From the NCBI RefSeq assembly GCF_000426585.1, contig NZ_AUFQ01000005.1, positions 1-64,000 on the forward strand: a stretch of 64,000 nt of DNA, in the 5' to 3' direction. The stretch is from Segatella baroniae DSM 16972 = JCM 13447 (GTDB lineage: Bacteria; Bacteroidota; Bacteroidia; Bacteroidales; Bacteroidaceae). The notes under the pieces are model-generated. The model was not told where the DNA came from, did not search any database, and was given only the letters and a program-made list of their open reading frames with translations. The position numbers and the translations under genes were made by a program. This document shows, piece by piece, positions 16,065-24,713 of this stretch (the first letter of the stretch is position 1; each line of letters opens with the position of its first letter).

Positions 16065-17490
16065 AACCGAACTGTTTTTCGTAGGGCGGCAGCGGCAAGG
16101 TGTAGTCGCCTTCGCCGATCGAGACGGTGTTGCCGTTGGCGTTGCCGTCGTCCACCGCCTTGAGATTGAGACGTTTGTAATAGTAGAAGAGCTGGCCTTC
16201 GCCCCGGAAGTCGCGGATGTATTCGCGGGTGATCTCGGCTGCGATTTCTTCGGATGAGGCCGTGGCGGCCATGGTGGTCTCGCCCCTTGCGGTCTTCAAC
16301 GCGTTGAGCCAGTCCGTCGCCCGGCGTCCCGCTTCCACGCCATGAAGCGCGCATTCGGTCGCGATGAGATACATTTCGCTCAGCTTGAGCAGCGGAGTCA
16401 CGGGGTCGTCATACTTGTAGCTGTCCGTCGCAAGGCTGGAACGCTGGTAGCGTATTAGGTTGATCTTGTTGCCGGCGCTGGGGTTTCGGAAGTACCAATG
16501 CAGCCTGACGTCGCCTTCCTGATAGGCGTTGACGCTCTTCACGAAGTCGTGTGTCAGCCCCTCGTAGTAGGTTCGGCTGGCCGAGAGCACGGCTTCGTTG
16601 TTCAAGGCGAATATCATTTCGGGCATGAAGACGCGGTCCACCCGCTTCTCCGCGCCGTAAGCATCGGTCTGCAGCACCTCGGCGGCCGTGATGAAACGGA
16701 ACTTGGACGACTGAATCACTTCACGGGCGTAGGCGGCGGCACGGTCGTAGCGTGCCCGATAGAGTTCCAGGCGGGCCAGCAGGGCCGTGGCGGCATAATA
16801 GTTCATGCGCCGGCTGCGGGCGTAGGACAGGTATTTGTCGGTCGAGGGCTGTCCCGTCAGCAGCGGATCCTTGCGCAGCAGCGTGCGTGCCGTAGCCAGG
16901 TCGGCCGCCAGGGAGTCGAGCAAGACGGCCGTCGTGACCTGCTTTCCGAGGCCGAAACCGAAGTCGGTCTTCAGCGGAACGCGCTTGGCGTCGGGGGCCA
17001 CGCTCATCGCCGGGCTGTAGAGGCGCAGCAGGTCGAAGTACATGTAGGCCCGAAGAGCCAGGGCTTCGCCGTGCAACACGTCGGCGATGTCGGGCGAAAG
17101 CAGCGACGAGGCGCGGCTTCCGAACTGGGAAAGCAGCAGGTTGGCGTTGACAATCGTATTGTACATCGTCAGCCACAGCTGCGCGACGATGGTCTCGCCG
17201 GCGTCGGTTTGGTAGTTGAATTTGGCCCAAGCCACGCGGTCCGGCTCGTTGTCGCTGACCGCGTATTGCTGCGACAGTGGCTCCAAGGCCAGCAACGGCA
17301 GGTTGGCTCCATAGAGTTTGTTGTCGCCGAGATTGACATAGAGTCCTGTCAAGGCGGTGTAATAGCCGTCGGCCGAGCGATACATCTCGTCGGCTTCGAT
17401 GTCGGACTTGGTGCCCACGTCAAACCAGGAGCACGACTGGAGCAGCAGCGCGAGGGCCGAAAAGGCTATGAAGTGAAGCGGTTGTTTCAT
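16054..17490 (-). CDS. SusD/RagB-type outer-membrane lipoprotein (pair 2)
   Basis: A 478-residue surface nutrient-binding lipoprotein: signal peptide with lipobox LLLQSCSW (Cys20), then SusD-type features, namely TALTGLYVNLGDNKLYGANLPLLAL at the N-terminal helices, LWLTMYNTIVNANLLLSQFG and HGEALALRAYMYFDLLRLY (the classical A-x-R-A-x-x-Y-F-D-L-x-x-x-Y TPR helix), and a C-terminal EYIRDFRGEGQLFYYYKRLN. Such proteins form the lid of a SusC transporter. Its partner is the upstream SusC gene (17502-20678), 11 bases away. The moderate length and DUF4843/PKD neighbours favour a peptide-type (RagB-like) ligand over a glycan, as an inference. Confidence 0.9.
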   Translation of the reverse strand: MKQPLHFIAFSALALLLQSCSWFDVGTKSDIEADEMYRSADGYYTALTGLYVNLGDNKLYGANLPLLALEPLSQQYAVSDNEPDRVAWAKFNYQTDAGETIVAQLWLTMYNTIVNANLLLSQFGSRASSLLSPDIADVLHGEALALRAYMYFDLLRLYSPAMSVAPDAKRVPLKTDFGFGLGKQVTTAVLLDSLAADLATARTLLRKDPLLTGQPSTDKYLSYARSRRMNYYAATALLARLELYRARYDRAAAYAREVIQSSKFRFITAAEVLQTDAYGAEKRVDRVFMPEMIFALNNEAVLSASRTYYEGLTHDFVKSVNAYQEGDVRLHWYFRNPSAGNKINLIRYQRSSLATDSYKYDDPVTPLLKLSEMYLIATECALHGVEAGRRATDWLNALKTARGETTMAATASSEEIAAEITREYIRDFRGEGQLFYYYKRLNLKAVDDGNANGNTVSIGEGDYTLPLPPYEKQFGYGQ

Positions 17491-17501
17491 AAAGCGGATG
17501 G

Positions 17502-20500
17502 TTAGAAGTGCAGTTGGGCGGAGAAGGTGGCCGACCGCGTGAAGGGATAAGCGAGCCCCCGCTCCTGGCGGATGGTGCTCAGATAGAACAATTCATTGGC
17601 GGTGAGCGAGAACTTGAGCAGCGACAGCCACGTGCGGCGCAGACGCTGGCCCGGCACCGTGTAGGAAAGTCGGAGCGATGTCATGCCCAGGCGGTTCTCG
17701 CGTTGCACGAAACGCGACGTGGCCTTGGTGGCGCTGTTGTCGGTGATGGCCTTGTAGCGGGCGATGTCGCCCGGTTGTTGCCAGCGTTCGGTCAGCGCGC
17801 GGCGGTCGTTGTTCACCATGTAGTCCACGTTTTCAATCTTTTGGTGGAGCGTGTAGTTGTACTTGTCCGCGCCGAAAGAGTAGTTGACGTTGGTTCCCAG
17901 CTCCCATTCCTTGTAGCGGAAGTTGAGTCCAAAGTAGCCTTGCAGCGTGGGTTCGTTCACACCCACGGCCACTTGGTCGGCCGCTCGCCATGTGTAGGTG
18001 GGGGTTCCATTGCGGTCGAGGTAGATTTCGTGGCCCGTTCCGGGGTCTATCCCCAGCGAACGCACGGCATAGATGGTGTTCATCGACTCGCCCTCCTTGA
18101 ACAGGAATACCGTCGAAGCATTGCCTTCGGCGTTCTGGGCGGCCTTGTTGACCGTGTCGTTGTAGCGCAGCAGCGCGTCGGAAATCCGCTCGATGCGGTT
18201 GCGGTTGCGGGTTCCGTTGAGCGTGAAGTTGAGCAACAGGTCCTTCGTCTTGATGGGAGAGTAGCTCAAACTGAAGTCGAAGCCACGGTTGGTGAGGTCT
18301 CCCATGTTGGTCTTGTAGGAGTCGTAACCGACCGACGGGGCGATGGTGACGCTCGTCAGGTTGCCTTTCGTGCTGTTGTAGTAGAGGTTCAACTCGAAGT
18401 TCAGCCGATTGCCGAAGAGCGATGTCTCGAAGCCGAGGTTGCGGTTGTAGGTCGTTTGTCCGTGCAGGTCGGGGTTGGCGAGGGTCGGGACGACAGCTCC
18501 GAAGTGGCCTCCGTAGACCCGTGGGAGATAGGAATACATGTTGCTGGCCTGGTTGCGGGTGTAGTTCTGGTTGCCGGTGGTGCCGATGTTGGCCCGCAGG
18601 ACAAGGCGGTTGACGATGGGATGGCGCTTGAGGAAACGCTCGTTGTCGATGTTCCAGCGCAGGCCGACCGACCAATACGGCGTCTGCCGCTGTTTCCGGC
18701 CGTAGAGCGACGAGCCGTCGAGGCGGCAGGTGAGGTCGCAGAGGTAGCGATTGTCGTAGGAAAAGTTCTGATTGGTGAAGATTCCGGCCGACCGAACGGT
18801 GTTTTCCGTACCCGAGATGCGGCCGAAACGCTGGTATTGCACGGCGTAGGAAAGGTAGTCTTGGGCGTCGCCGAGAAAGCCGGTGAGGGCATATCCGTCG
18901 CTCTCGGTCTTGCTTTGGCGGGCCTCTCCGCCCAGAATGCTCTGGATGTCCCACGGCCCGTAGGAGCGGGTGTAGGACAATACGGCGCTGGCATAGTAGG
19001 TGAGACCCGACGAATTGCCTATCTCATACTTGCCCCGGCTGTACAATACGTCGGGTGAACTGCCGCCGTTGCTGTTGTCGTTGGTGTAGGTGAAGCTGCC
19101 GGGAGACAGGTATGCGTCGCTGCGGCCGAAGTCGTAGTTGACGGAAAGCGTGCCCCTGAGCCGCAGGCCGCCGAGAATGCTCCAATTGAAACCTAAGTTG
19201 TCGAGAATGCTGGTGGCCTCCGTTGTCGTGTAACTGTTGAGATAGTGGGCTTCGTACAGGGGCGAACGCTGCGAAGCCAGCACGCCCAACGCCATGCCCG
19301 GCGGGGCCAGGTTGGCGATGGAAAGGGTTCGGTGGTAACGGCCGGAGGCGTCTTTCTCCTGATAATAGGGCAGGGCCGACGTGTAGGAAGAGAAGCGGCC
19401 GTAAGGCGATTCGTCGGCGGTGACCAGCGAAAACTGCAGGTCATTGGTGACGGAAAGACGGGGCGACTGGTAGATGAGCTTGGTTCCCGCCTCGTAGGAG
19501 GTGCGGTTGGAGCCTTTCATGACACCATCCTGACGACTGTAACCCAGGTTGACGGCAAAGCGCACGTGGTGGTTCTGCCCGCTCGGTTTGCCCACACTGC
19601 CCTCTATCATCAGCGAGTGTTTCTGGCGAAAGCCCACCTGCAACGGCTTCGAAAGCCAGTAGGTGTCGGCTCCGTTGAGCACGGCGCGGCGCACGGCGTT
19701 GTAGGAATTCAAGTTGTTTCCGGGGTCTTCGCCCTCCCGATAGGCGTCGAACACGCCTGCGGCCTTTTGAAACGCGAGCGCTTCGGCGGCATTCATCAGG
19801 TTGTAGGAGCTCAAGTCAGGCAGCTCGAACTTGCCGTTGAGCGAATAGCTGACCTGCAATTTGCCCGACTGTGGCGTCCTGGTCTCGATCACGACGACGC
19901 CGTTGGCCGCCCGTGAGCCGTAGATGGCCGACGCGGAGGCGTCCTTCAGCAGGGTGACACTCTTGATGCGATTCATGTCGAGGTCGTAGATCTTCCGCAC
20001 ATTGACCTCAAAACCGTCGAGCATGAAGATGGGAAGCGACGTCATGGTCTGCAAATTGCTCTGCGAGATGTCGGGCATGGTGTTCTGACCGCGTATCTCT
20101 ATCTTGTCGGGAACATGGTTGGGGTCGGACCCGAACTGCCCGTAGGTGTCGACAACTTGGAACGATGGGTCGAAAACTTTCAGCGCATCGAAGAGATTCG
20201 TATGGTTGACTTGCCGCAGTTCGTCGCCCGTCACCTGGACGGCGGTGCCCGTGAAGCTGCTCTTCGCCTTGGAGTAATAGCCCGTTACGACCGTTTCCTG
20301 CAACTCCTTGACGTCGGGTCGCAACCTGACGACGACAGTGTCGCCCGGCGTTGCGGCCACGGTGTTGGTCAGATAGCCCAGATACCTGACGGTGACATAG
20401 GGCTTTCCGGCGGCTCCCGGCAGGCGGAATCGGCCTTCGGAGTCGGTCACGGTCTCGCCCCAAAGGCGTTGGCGGGGCTTCAAGGTGACCAGTCTGACGG

Positions 20501-20678
20501 AGGCACCGACCAGCGGCTCGCCGTCTTCGTCGACCACCCGCCCGTGAATCATGGCCCGCCCGGAATGTCGAGCGGCCTGACTTTCTTGGGCCAAAGCCGT
20601 CGCGCAGGAGAGCCACAGCAGTCCGATGGCAAGCAGAAGGGCGTGGATGTGGAGGATTTTATGGATGTCTATTTTCAT
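17502..20678 (-). CDS. SusC/RagA TonB-linked outer-membrane transporter (pair 2)
   Basis: A full-length 1058-residue SusC. After a signal peptide ending near ALAQ comes a carboxypeptidase-D-like regulatory domain at about residues 42-120 (IHGRVVDEDGEPLVGASVRL), then a TonB-box region, LQETVVTGYYS. The plug follows, with the family's FMLDGFEV, MNRIKSVTLLKDASASAIYGSRAANGVVVIETR, and a beta-barrel ending in an aromatic residue (FSAQLHF). The substrate crosses the outer membrane using TonB energy, captured with the SusD encoded 11 bases downstream. It is the third gene of the six-gene operon, 47 bases after the first SusD gene. Confidence 0.92.
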   Translation of the reverse strand: MKIDIHKILHIHALLLAIGLLWLSCATALAQESQAARHSGRAMIHGRVVDEDGEPLVGASVRLVTLKPRQRLWGETVTDSEGRFRLPGAAGKPYVTVRYLGYLTNTVAATPGDTVVVRLRPDVKELQETVVTGYYSKAKSSFTGTAVQVTGDELRQVNHTNLFDALKVFDPSFQVVDTYGQFGSDPNHVPDKIEIRGQNTMPDISQSNLQTMTSLPIFMLDGFEVNVRKIYDLDMNRIKSVTLLKDASASAIYGSRAANGVVVIETRTPQSGKLQVSYSLNGKFELPDLSSYNLMNAAEALAFQKAAGVFDAYREGEDPGNNLNSYNAVRRAVLNGADTYWLSKPLQVGFRQKHSLMIEGSVGKPSGQNHHVRFAVNLGYSRQDGVMKGSNRTSYEAGTKLIYQSPRLSVTNDLQFSLVTADESPYGRFSSYTSALPYYQEKDASGRYHRTLSIANLAPPGMALGVLASQRSPLYEAHYLNSYTTTEATSILDNLGFNWSILGGLRLRGTLSVNYDFGRSDAYLSPGSFTYTNDNSNGGSSPDVLYSRGKYEIGNSSGLTYYASAVLSYTRSYGPWDIQSILGGEARQSKTESDGYALTGFLGDAQDYLSYAVQYQRFGRISGTENTVRSAGIFTNQNFSYDNRYLCDLTCRLDGSSLYGRKQRQTPYWSVGLRWNIDNERFLKRHPIVNRLVLRANIGTTGNQNYTRNQASNMYSYLPRVYGGHFGAVVPTLANPDLHGQTTYNRNLGFETSLFGNRLNFELNLYYNSTKGNLTSVTIAPSVGYDSYKTNMGDLTNRGFDFSLSYSPIKTKDLLLNFTLNGTRNRNRIERISDALLRYNDTVNKAAQNAEGNASTVFLFKEGESMNTIYAVRSLGIDPGTGHEIYLDRNGTPTYTWRAADQVAVGVNEPTLQGYFGLNFRYKEWELGTNVNYSFGADKYNYTLHQKIENVDYMVNNDRRALTERWQQPGDIARYKAITDNSATKATSRFVQRENRLGMTSLRLSYTVPGQRLRRTWLSLLKFSLTANELFYLSTIRQERGLAYPFTRSATFSAQLHF

Positions 20679-20725
20679 GTTTCAGGACATTTTACGCTTG
20701 ATTTCGCTCCCGATGACGCCGTCGT

Positions 20726-22117
20726 TCATCGTGGAAGACGGGGCGAACCGACCTTCCCCAGCCGCTTGTAGAGGTAATATAACTGGCCTTCGCCCAGGAG
20801 TTCGCGCTCATATTCTGTATAAATCAGTTGCAAGAGGGCTTCCTTCGTCAACCCGCCGCCGGCTTGCAGCTGGGCCGCCTCGTCCACATTCTTGTTCGAT
20901 TGCAGGGTCTTGAGATAGTCGGCAGCCTCTTCCAAGCGGCCTAAATGCGCCGACGATTCGGCTGCAATGAGGGCCACTTCGCCCAATTTGATGTACGGAA
21001 TGGCGGCCGGGAGGCCCGTTTCGCCACCCGTCTGGCTGTAGATATAGCCCGAAAGCAGTGTTTCGCTGCCGAACTTCGTGAGCGTGTAGCCGTCGGCGGA
21101 AGCCTTGAACCACGCCCGATAGCGTATGTCGGACGCCTGCGGATAGATGGTTCGCAAGCGGTCGGTCACTTTCAGCCCGGCCTTTTGCAGGCTGTCGCTC
21201 AACTGCGGAAAGCCTTTCGGCAGTGTGGAGATACCGAAAATGAACTCGCGGGAGAACTCGTAGTCGCTCGCGTACTTGCCCGGCGCGACGTAATGGAACA
21301 GCTGATAGCGGTCGGCCACGTCGCGCTGATGCGCAAACACCTTGTCGGCACACGCACGGGCATGCTCGTAGTCGCCGCTCCACAGGGCCAGACGAGCCTG
21401 CAAGGCCTTCACTGCGAAGTAGTTCATCTGAAGCGTTCGCAGCCGGCGGTCGACCCTTCCGACGACAACCGTTGTGGGATTGGTCGGTTGCAGGATGGGA
21501 TCGGTGGTCGCCAGGAGCTGCTCCGCCTTGGCCAGGTCGGCCTGCATGGCCTGCAACAGCTGTGCCTTGGTCAGCAGCGGCACGTCTTTCTGTCCGAAAA
21601 CGGTCATATAGGGCATACCCGAAAAGCTGCCGTCATCCTGTGGAGACGGGCCGAAGAGCCGCAGAAGGTCGAACTGCAAAGCCGCCCGCAGGGCATGGCA
21701 TTCGCCCAGAATCATGTTTTTCTGGCTCGAATTGAAGAAGACGACATCCGTATGTTCGGCCTCTTGGATGATCAGGTTGCAGGAAGCGACGGCCCGATAG
21801 GCCGCGCTGACCATGGAGTCGAGTTGCCGCTGGAGCGTCTTGTCGGCGAAATCATGCTGCGAGGCGGCCTTTCCCAAGTCGCCCAAAGGCTGCAACTCTC
21901 CCGAAAGGAAGTCCATCATGGTCAGCGTGAGGGTGCCACCAAAAAGGTTGTCGGAGCGCAATTGCGTATAGACGTCGGTCAATGCCGACAGAAAAGCGCC
22001 CTCGTCGCCGAAGAAGCGGCTGGCCGGGATGCTGCTGTCGTCGCTCTTCCGGTCGAAATAATCGGAGCAACCAACCAGCAAGAGCGGTATGATGAGGAGT
22101 AAAGAACATTTCTTCAT
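20726..22117 (-). CDS. SusD/RagB-type lipoprotein (pair 1)
   Basis: A 463-residue lipoprotein with lipobox LLLVGCSDY (Cys17). SusD hallmarks are ALTDVYTQLRSDNLFGGTLTLTMMDFLSGEL, GECHALRAALQFDLLRLFGPSP and the C-terminal EYERELLGEGQLYYLYKRLGK. It is paired with the short SusC-like protein encoded 11 bases upstream. The aromatic-rich surface strands usual in glycan-binding SusDs are not prominent by eye, in keeping with a non-starch ligand. It precedes the second SusC gene by 47 bases with no visible terminator, so both pairs are probably cotranscribed. Confidence 0.88.
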   Translation of the reverse strand: MKKCSLLLIIPLLLVGCSDYFDRKSDDSSIPASRFFGDEGAFLSALTDVYTQLRSDNLFGGTLTLTMMDFLSGELQPLGDLGKAASQHDFADKTLQRQLDSMVSAAYRAVASCNLIIQEAEHTDVVFFNSSQKNMILGECHALRAALQFDLLRLFGPSPQDDGSFSGMPYMTVFGQKDVPLLTKAQLLQAMQADLAKAEQLLATTDPILQPTNPTTVVVGRVDRRLRTLQMNYFAVKALQARLALWSGDYEHARACADKVFAHQRDVADRYQLFHYVAPGKYASDYEFSREFIFGISTLPKGFPQLSDSLQKAGLKVTDRLRTIYPQASDIRYRAWFKASADGYTLTKFGSETLLSGYIYSQTGGETGLPAAIPYIKLGEVALIAAESSAHLGRLEEAADYLKTLQSNKNVDEAAQLQAGGGLTKEALLQLIYTEYERELLGEGQLYYLYKRLGKVGSPRLPR

Positions 22118-22128
22118 GACACGTGGAA

Positions 22129-24456
22129 TTAGAAAACGACATGGACGGAAGCCACGACACTACGCACTTCGGGGTAGTGGATACCGGCTGGCAGACGCCG
22201 GGAACGCCACGAAAGGAGGTTCTCCGCCGTCACCGTCAGGTCGGCCTTGTGGAACCAATGCTTCACCGCACCCAGGTCATAGCCCACTTGCAAGGTGCGC
22301 AGGTCGAGCCGACCGATGCGCCGAACGGTGCCTTCGGCTGCCGTATGGTCGGGCGTTTTGTCGGTCATCAGCCCATGGAGTGTCAGCGCGCACGTGTATC
22401 TTCCCAGCCGACTGTCGAGCCCCAGCGAGTTGGCGAAGACATGGCGGTCGAGCAAGGCGGACAAAGCAGGCGTATAGAAGTTGGTCTTGAAATAATCGGG
22501 GAGGGCTTTCACCTTATTTATATATAGGCTTGAGGCAAAGTGGAGCGTAGCCTGAAGGTTGTCCGTGCGGCCCAGTGACTTGCTCAAACTCAGCAGATAG
22601 CCTGTATTGGAAAGCGTTCCGCCGTTGTCGGGCTGGTGAGAAAAGCCCTCGTAATAAGGCAAACGAGCATAGACCAGCAGGTCGGACGTGCGCTTATGGA
22701 ACAAGTCCAACCGCACCAGGAAGTCGCGAATGGCCATGTCCACGGTCATTTGGCAAGACGAAAGCCTCGTGGGCTTCAGGTCTTCGTTGGGCATTCCCTG
22801 TAGGCGGGCACCTATTTGATAGTAATTGTAGATGTATTCGTTGTGGATGTCGTTGCGGTAGGAGGCCGAGAAATAGCGGTCGGTGAAAGGTACGACGCCC
22901 GTCGTTCCCATGGAAAAGCGGAGCGCGAGCCGGTCGAAAATGCTGCCCCGCATCCATCCTTCGCGTGCGACATCCCAGTGGAAAGCCGCCCCGTAATAGG
23001 CCGCATCCCTGTGGCGGGAGGGCAGGAGCGACGAATGGTTGACGTTGGTGATGAGCGTCAGCCGGTATTTGTGCCGAAACAGATAGTCCAAAGCCACGAA
23101 ACCTTGCAGCGTCCGCTCGAAAGCGCGGCTGGCGGAAGGGCTCCGCAGCGTGTCGTAAGCCTGCGTGAACGAAACGTAACTCATGCGGTCGCTCAGGATT
23201 CCGCGTCCTCCGTAGGTCTCGCCGGTGGCTTTCCCGTCGAAGAAGCGCATGCCCGCCGAGGCATGAAGCTGGCCGACGGCGTTCGATTGTCGATAGGAAA
23301 GGCTTGCGCCGCCCTCATATCGGGTGTGGTTGTCGCGCAGAATGTGATAGGTTCCACGTGCCCTCATGTCGGCATTGGCCGCAAAATGGGCGCTGTTTGG
23401 CGAAAGGAAGATGTCGCGCCGCGCCATCGTGCGCAGGTAATTGAAATCGCCTTGCAGCATGAAATGCCTGTTCAGGTCAAGCCGAAGGCCGAAGCGGTCG
23501 GTCAGGGAGGTGTACTTGCTCTTGTCGAAAGACCCCAGAGACGCCTCGTAAACGGGGTTGGGCACCTGTCGGTTGTCCACCGCAATCGTCGGAGTCAATG
23601 CTCCGGAAGCGTCGTAGGGCGACGTACTTGGGGCGATGCGGGCCAGGTCGGCGAAGGCACCGTAGGGCGACTGACGGTCGAAGGACTGCGAAAAAGCGAT
23701 GTCGTTCTGCAACCGCAACTGCTTGTGGGCGTAGGAAACGAAAGACCGCAGCTTGGAGATTCCCTCCTTCGAGCCGACCATCACGCCGCGGCTTTCGGGC
23801 TGAAGAGTTGCCGAAAACAGGTAGCCCACATAGCGGTCGCCGCCCGATACGTTCACCTGATGCCGGTGGCGGAAGCCCGTTTGCAAAGGAAGTCGGAGCC
23901 AATCGGTGGCGGATGAGCCGCGCGCGGCTTTGCCGTAAGTCTGTCGATTGGCGAAGTCCAAGCCCGTGTCGAGCAGATAGCTCACCTGAATGTCGCCCAA
24001 AGTATGCTTGCGGGTGACAACTTCCACCACGCCGTCGGCCCCGTTCAGTCCGTAGGAAGCCAAGCGGAGCGGGTCATGAACCACGCGTATGTGGTCGATG
24101 TCGGCCAGCCCGAGCTGCCGAAGCGTGGCCACATCCGCACGCTGTCCGTCGACCATCACCAAGGCGTGGGGCTGCCGGCTGCCCGTAGCCCAGCGCGAAA
24201 CGTCGCCCACGGACATCGCCTGCGGCACATAGAGCGTGCGGCCGCCCTGCAAGGCGCGGTCGGAAAGGAGGATGGAAGGGTCGAGAAGACTGAGTGCGTC
24301 CCATACGTTGGAACGTCCCGCACGGGCCAGTTCGCCGGCCGTCAGCAAGCGGTCGGCAGTGGCCGTCGAGTCGACGGTCGCGACCGAAGGGCATTTGGTC
24401 GCCTGCGGAGTGCTTGCGGAGCCGCTGAAAAGCAATAAAAGCAATGGTAGCAGCAT
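22129..24456 (-). CDS. Short SusC-like TonB-dependent receptor (pair 1)
   Basis: A 775-residue receptor that keeps a signal peptide (MLLPLLLLLFSGSAS) and a TonB-dependent plug: LTAGELARAGRSNVWDALSLLDPSI, HALVMVDGQRADVATLRQLGLADIDHIRVVHDPLRLASYGLNGADGVVEVVTR. It ends in a barrel with the terminal strand SVVASVHVVF. It lacks the N-terminal carboxypeptidase-like domain found in the downstream 1058-residue SusC and is roughly 25 percent shorter, so it may carry a different cargo. No break in the frame is visible. It is the first gene of the six-gene operon, about 22 bases after the presumed transcript start given by the -7 box at 24486-24493. Confidence 0.82.
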   Translation of the reverse strand: MLLPLLLLLFSGSASTPQATKCPSVATVDSTATADRLLTAGELARAGRSNVWDALSLLDPSILLSDRALQGGRTLYVPQAMSVGDVSRWATGSRQPHALVMVDGQRADVATLRQLGLADIDHIRVVHDPLRLASYGLNGADGVVEVVTRKHTLGDIQVSYLLDTGLDFANRQTYGKAARGSSATDWLRLPLQTGFRHRHQVNVSGGDRYVGYLFSATLQPESRGVMVGSKEGISKLRSFVSYAHKQLRLQNDIAFSQSFDRQSPYGAFADLARIAPSTSPYDASGALTPTIAVDNRQVPNPVYEASLGSFDKSKYTSLTDRFGLRLDLNRHFMLQGDFNYLRTMARRDIFLSPNSAHFAANADMRARGTYHILRDNHTRYEGGASLSYRQSNAVGQLHASAGMRFFDGKATGETYGGRGILSDRMSYVSFTQAYDTLRSPSASRAFERTLQGFVALDYLFRHKYRLTLITNVNHSSLLPSRHRDAAYYGAAFHWDVAREGWMRGSIFDRLALRFSMGTTGVVPFTDRYFSASYRNDIHNEYIYNYYQIGARLQGMPNEDLKPTRLSSCQMTVDMAIRDFLVRLDLFHKRTSDLLVYARLPYYEGFSHQPDNGGTLSNTGYLLSLSKSLGRTDNLQATLHFASSLYINKVKALPDYFKTNFYTPALSALLDRHVFANSLGLDSRLGRYTCALTLHGLMTDKTPDHTAAEGTVRRIGRLDLRTLQVGYDLGAVKHWFHKADLTVTAENLLSWRSRRLPAGIHYPEVRSVVASVHVVF

Positions 24457-24485
24457 GGCAAATATCGAATCACATTCAAGAGGTG

Positions 24486-24493
24486 CAAAGGTA
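24486..24493 (-). promoter_or_regulatory. -7 box for the double SusCD operon
   Basis: Minus-strand TACCTTTG lies 30 bases upstream of the ATG at 24456, giving a very short leader. Confidence 0.6.
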
Positions 24494-24654
24494 AGCGTTT
24501 ATCTCTACATATTGAGCACCTGTCTGTCAATATCCCAACAAATAGGGATGTCGGGCCCGCGCGTCGAACCGTGCGACATTATTTGTAGGTATGTAGAGGC
24601 GCCCTTTTATGTCTTTAAAAAACTAAAAAAGGGCTTGTTTCTGATTTTTTATAC

Positions 24655-24662
24655 TAATTTTG
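24655..24662 (+). promoter_or_regulatory. -7 box for the LptF/G-ribBA operon
   Basis: TAATTTTG lies 52 bases before the ATG at 24714. It overlaps an earlier in-frame start near 24660, which argues for the downstream start. Confidence 0.6.
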
Positions 24663-24713
24663 CAAGTTGATTGTCGCGCCGTCGTTCGACAGCGACCGCT
24701 ATGTAAGGCTTCC

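Noticed and set aside
17508-19058. Plus-strand open frame of about 516 codons opposite the SusC gene
   Set aside because: Val/Gly/Arg-rich antisense frame without domains; the SusC reading is unambiguous.
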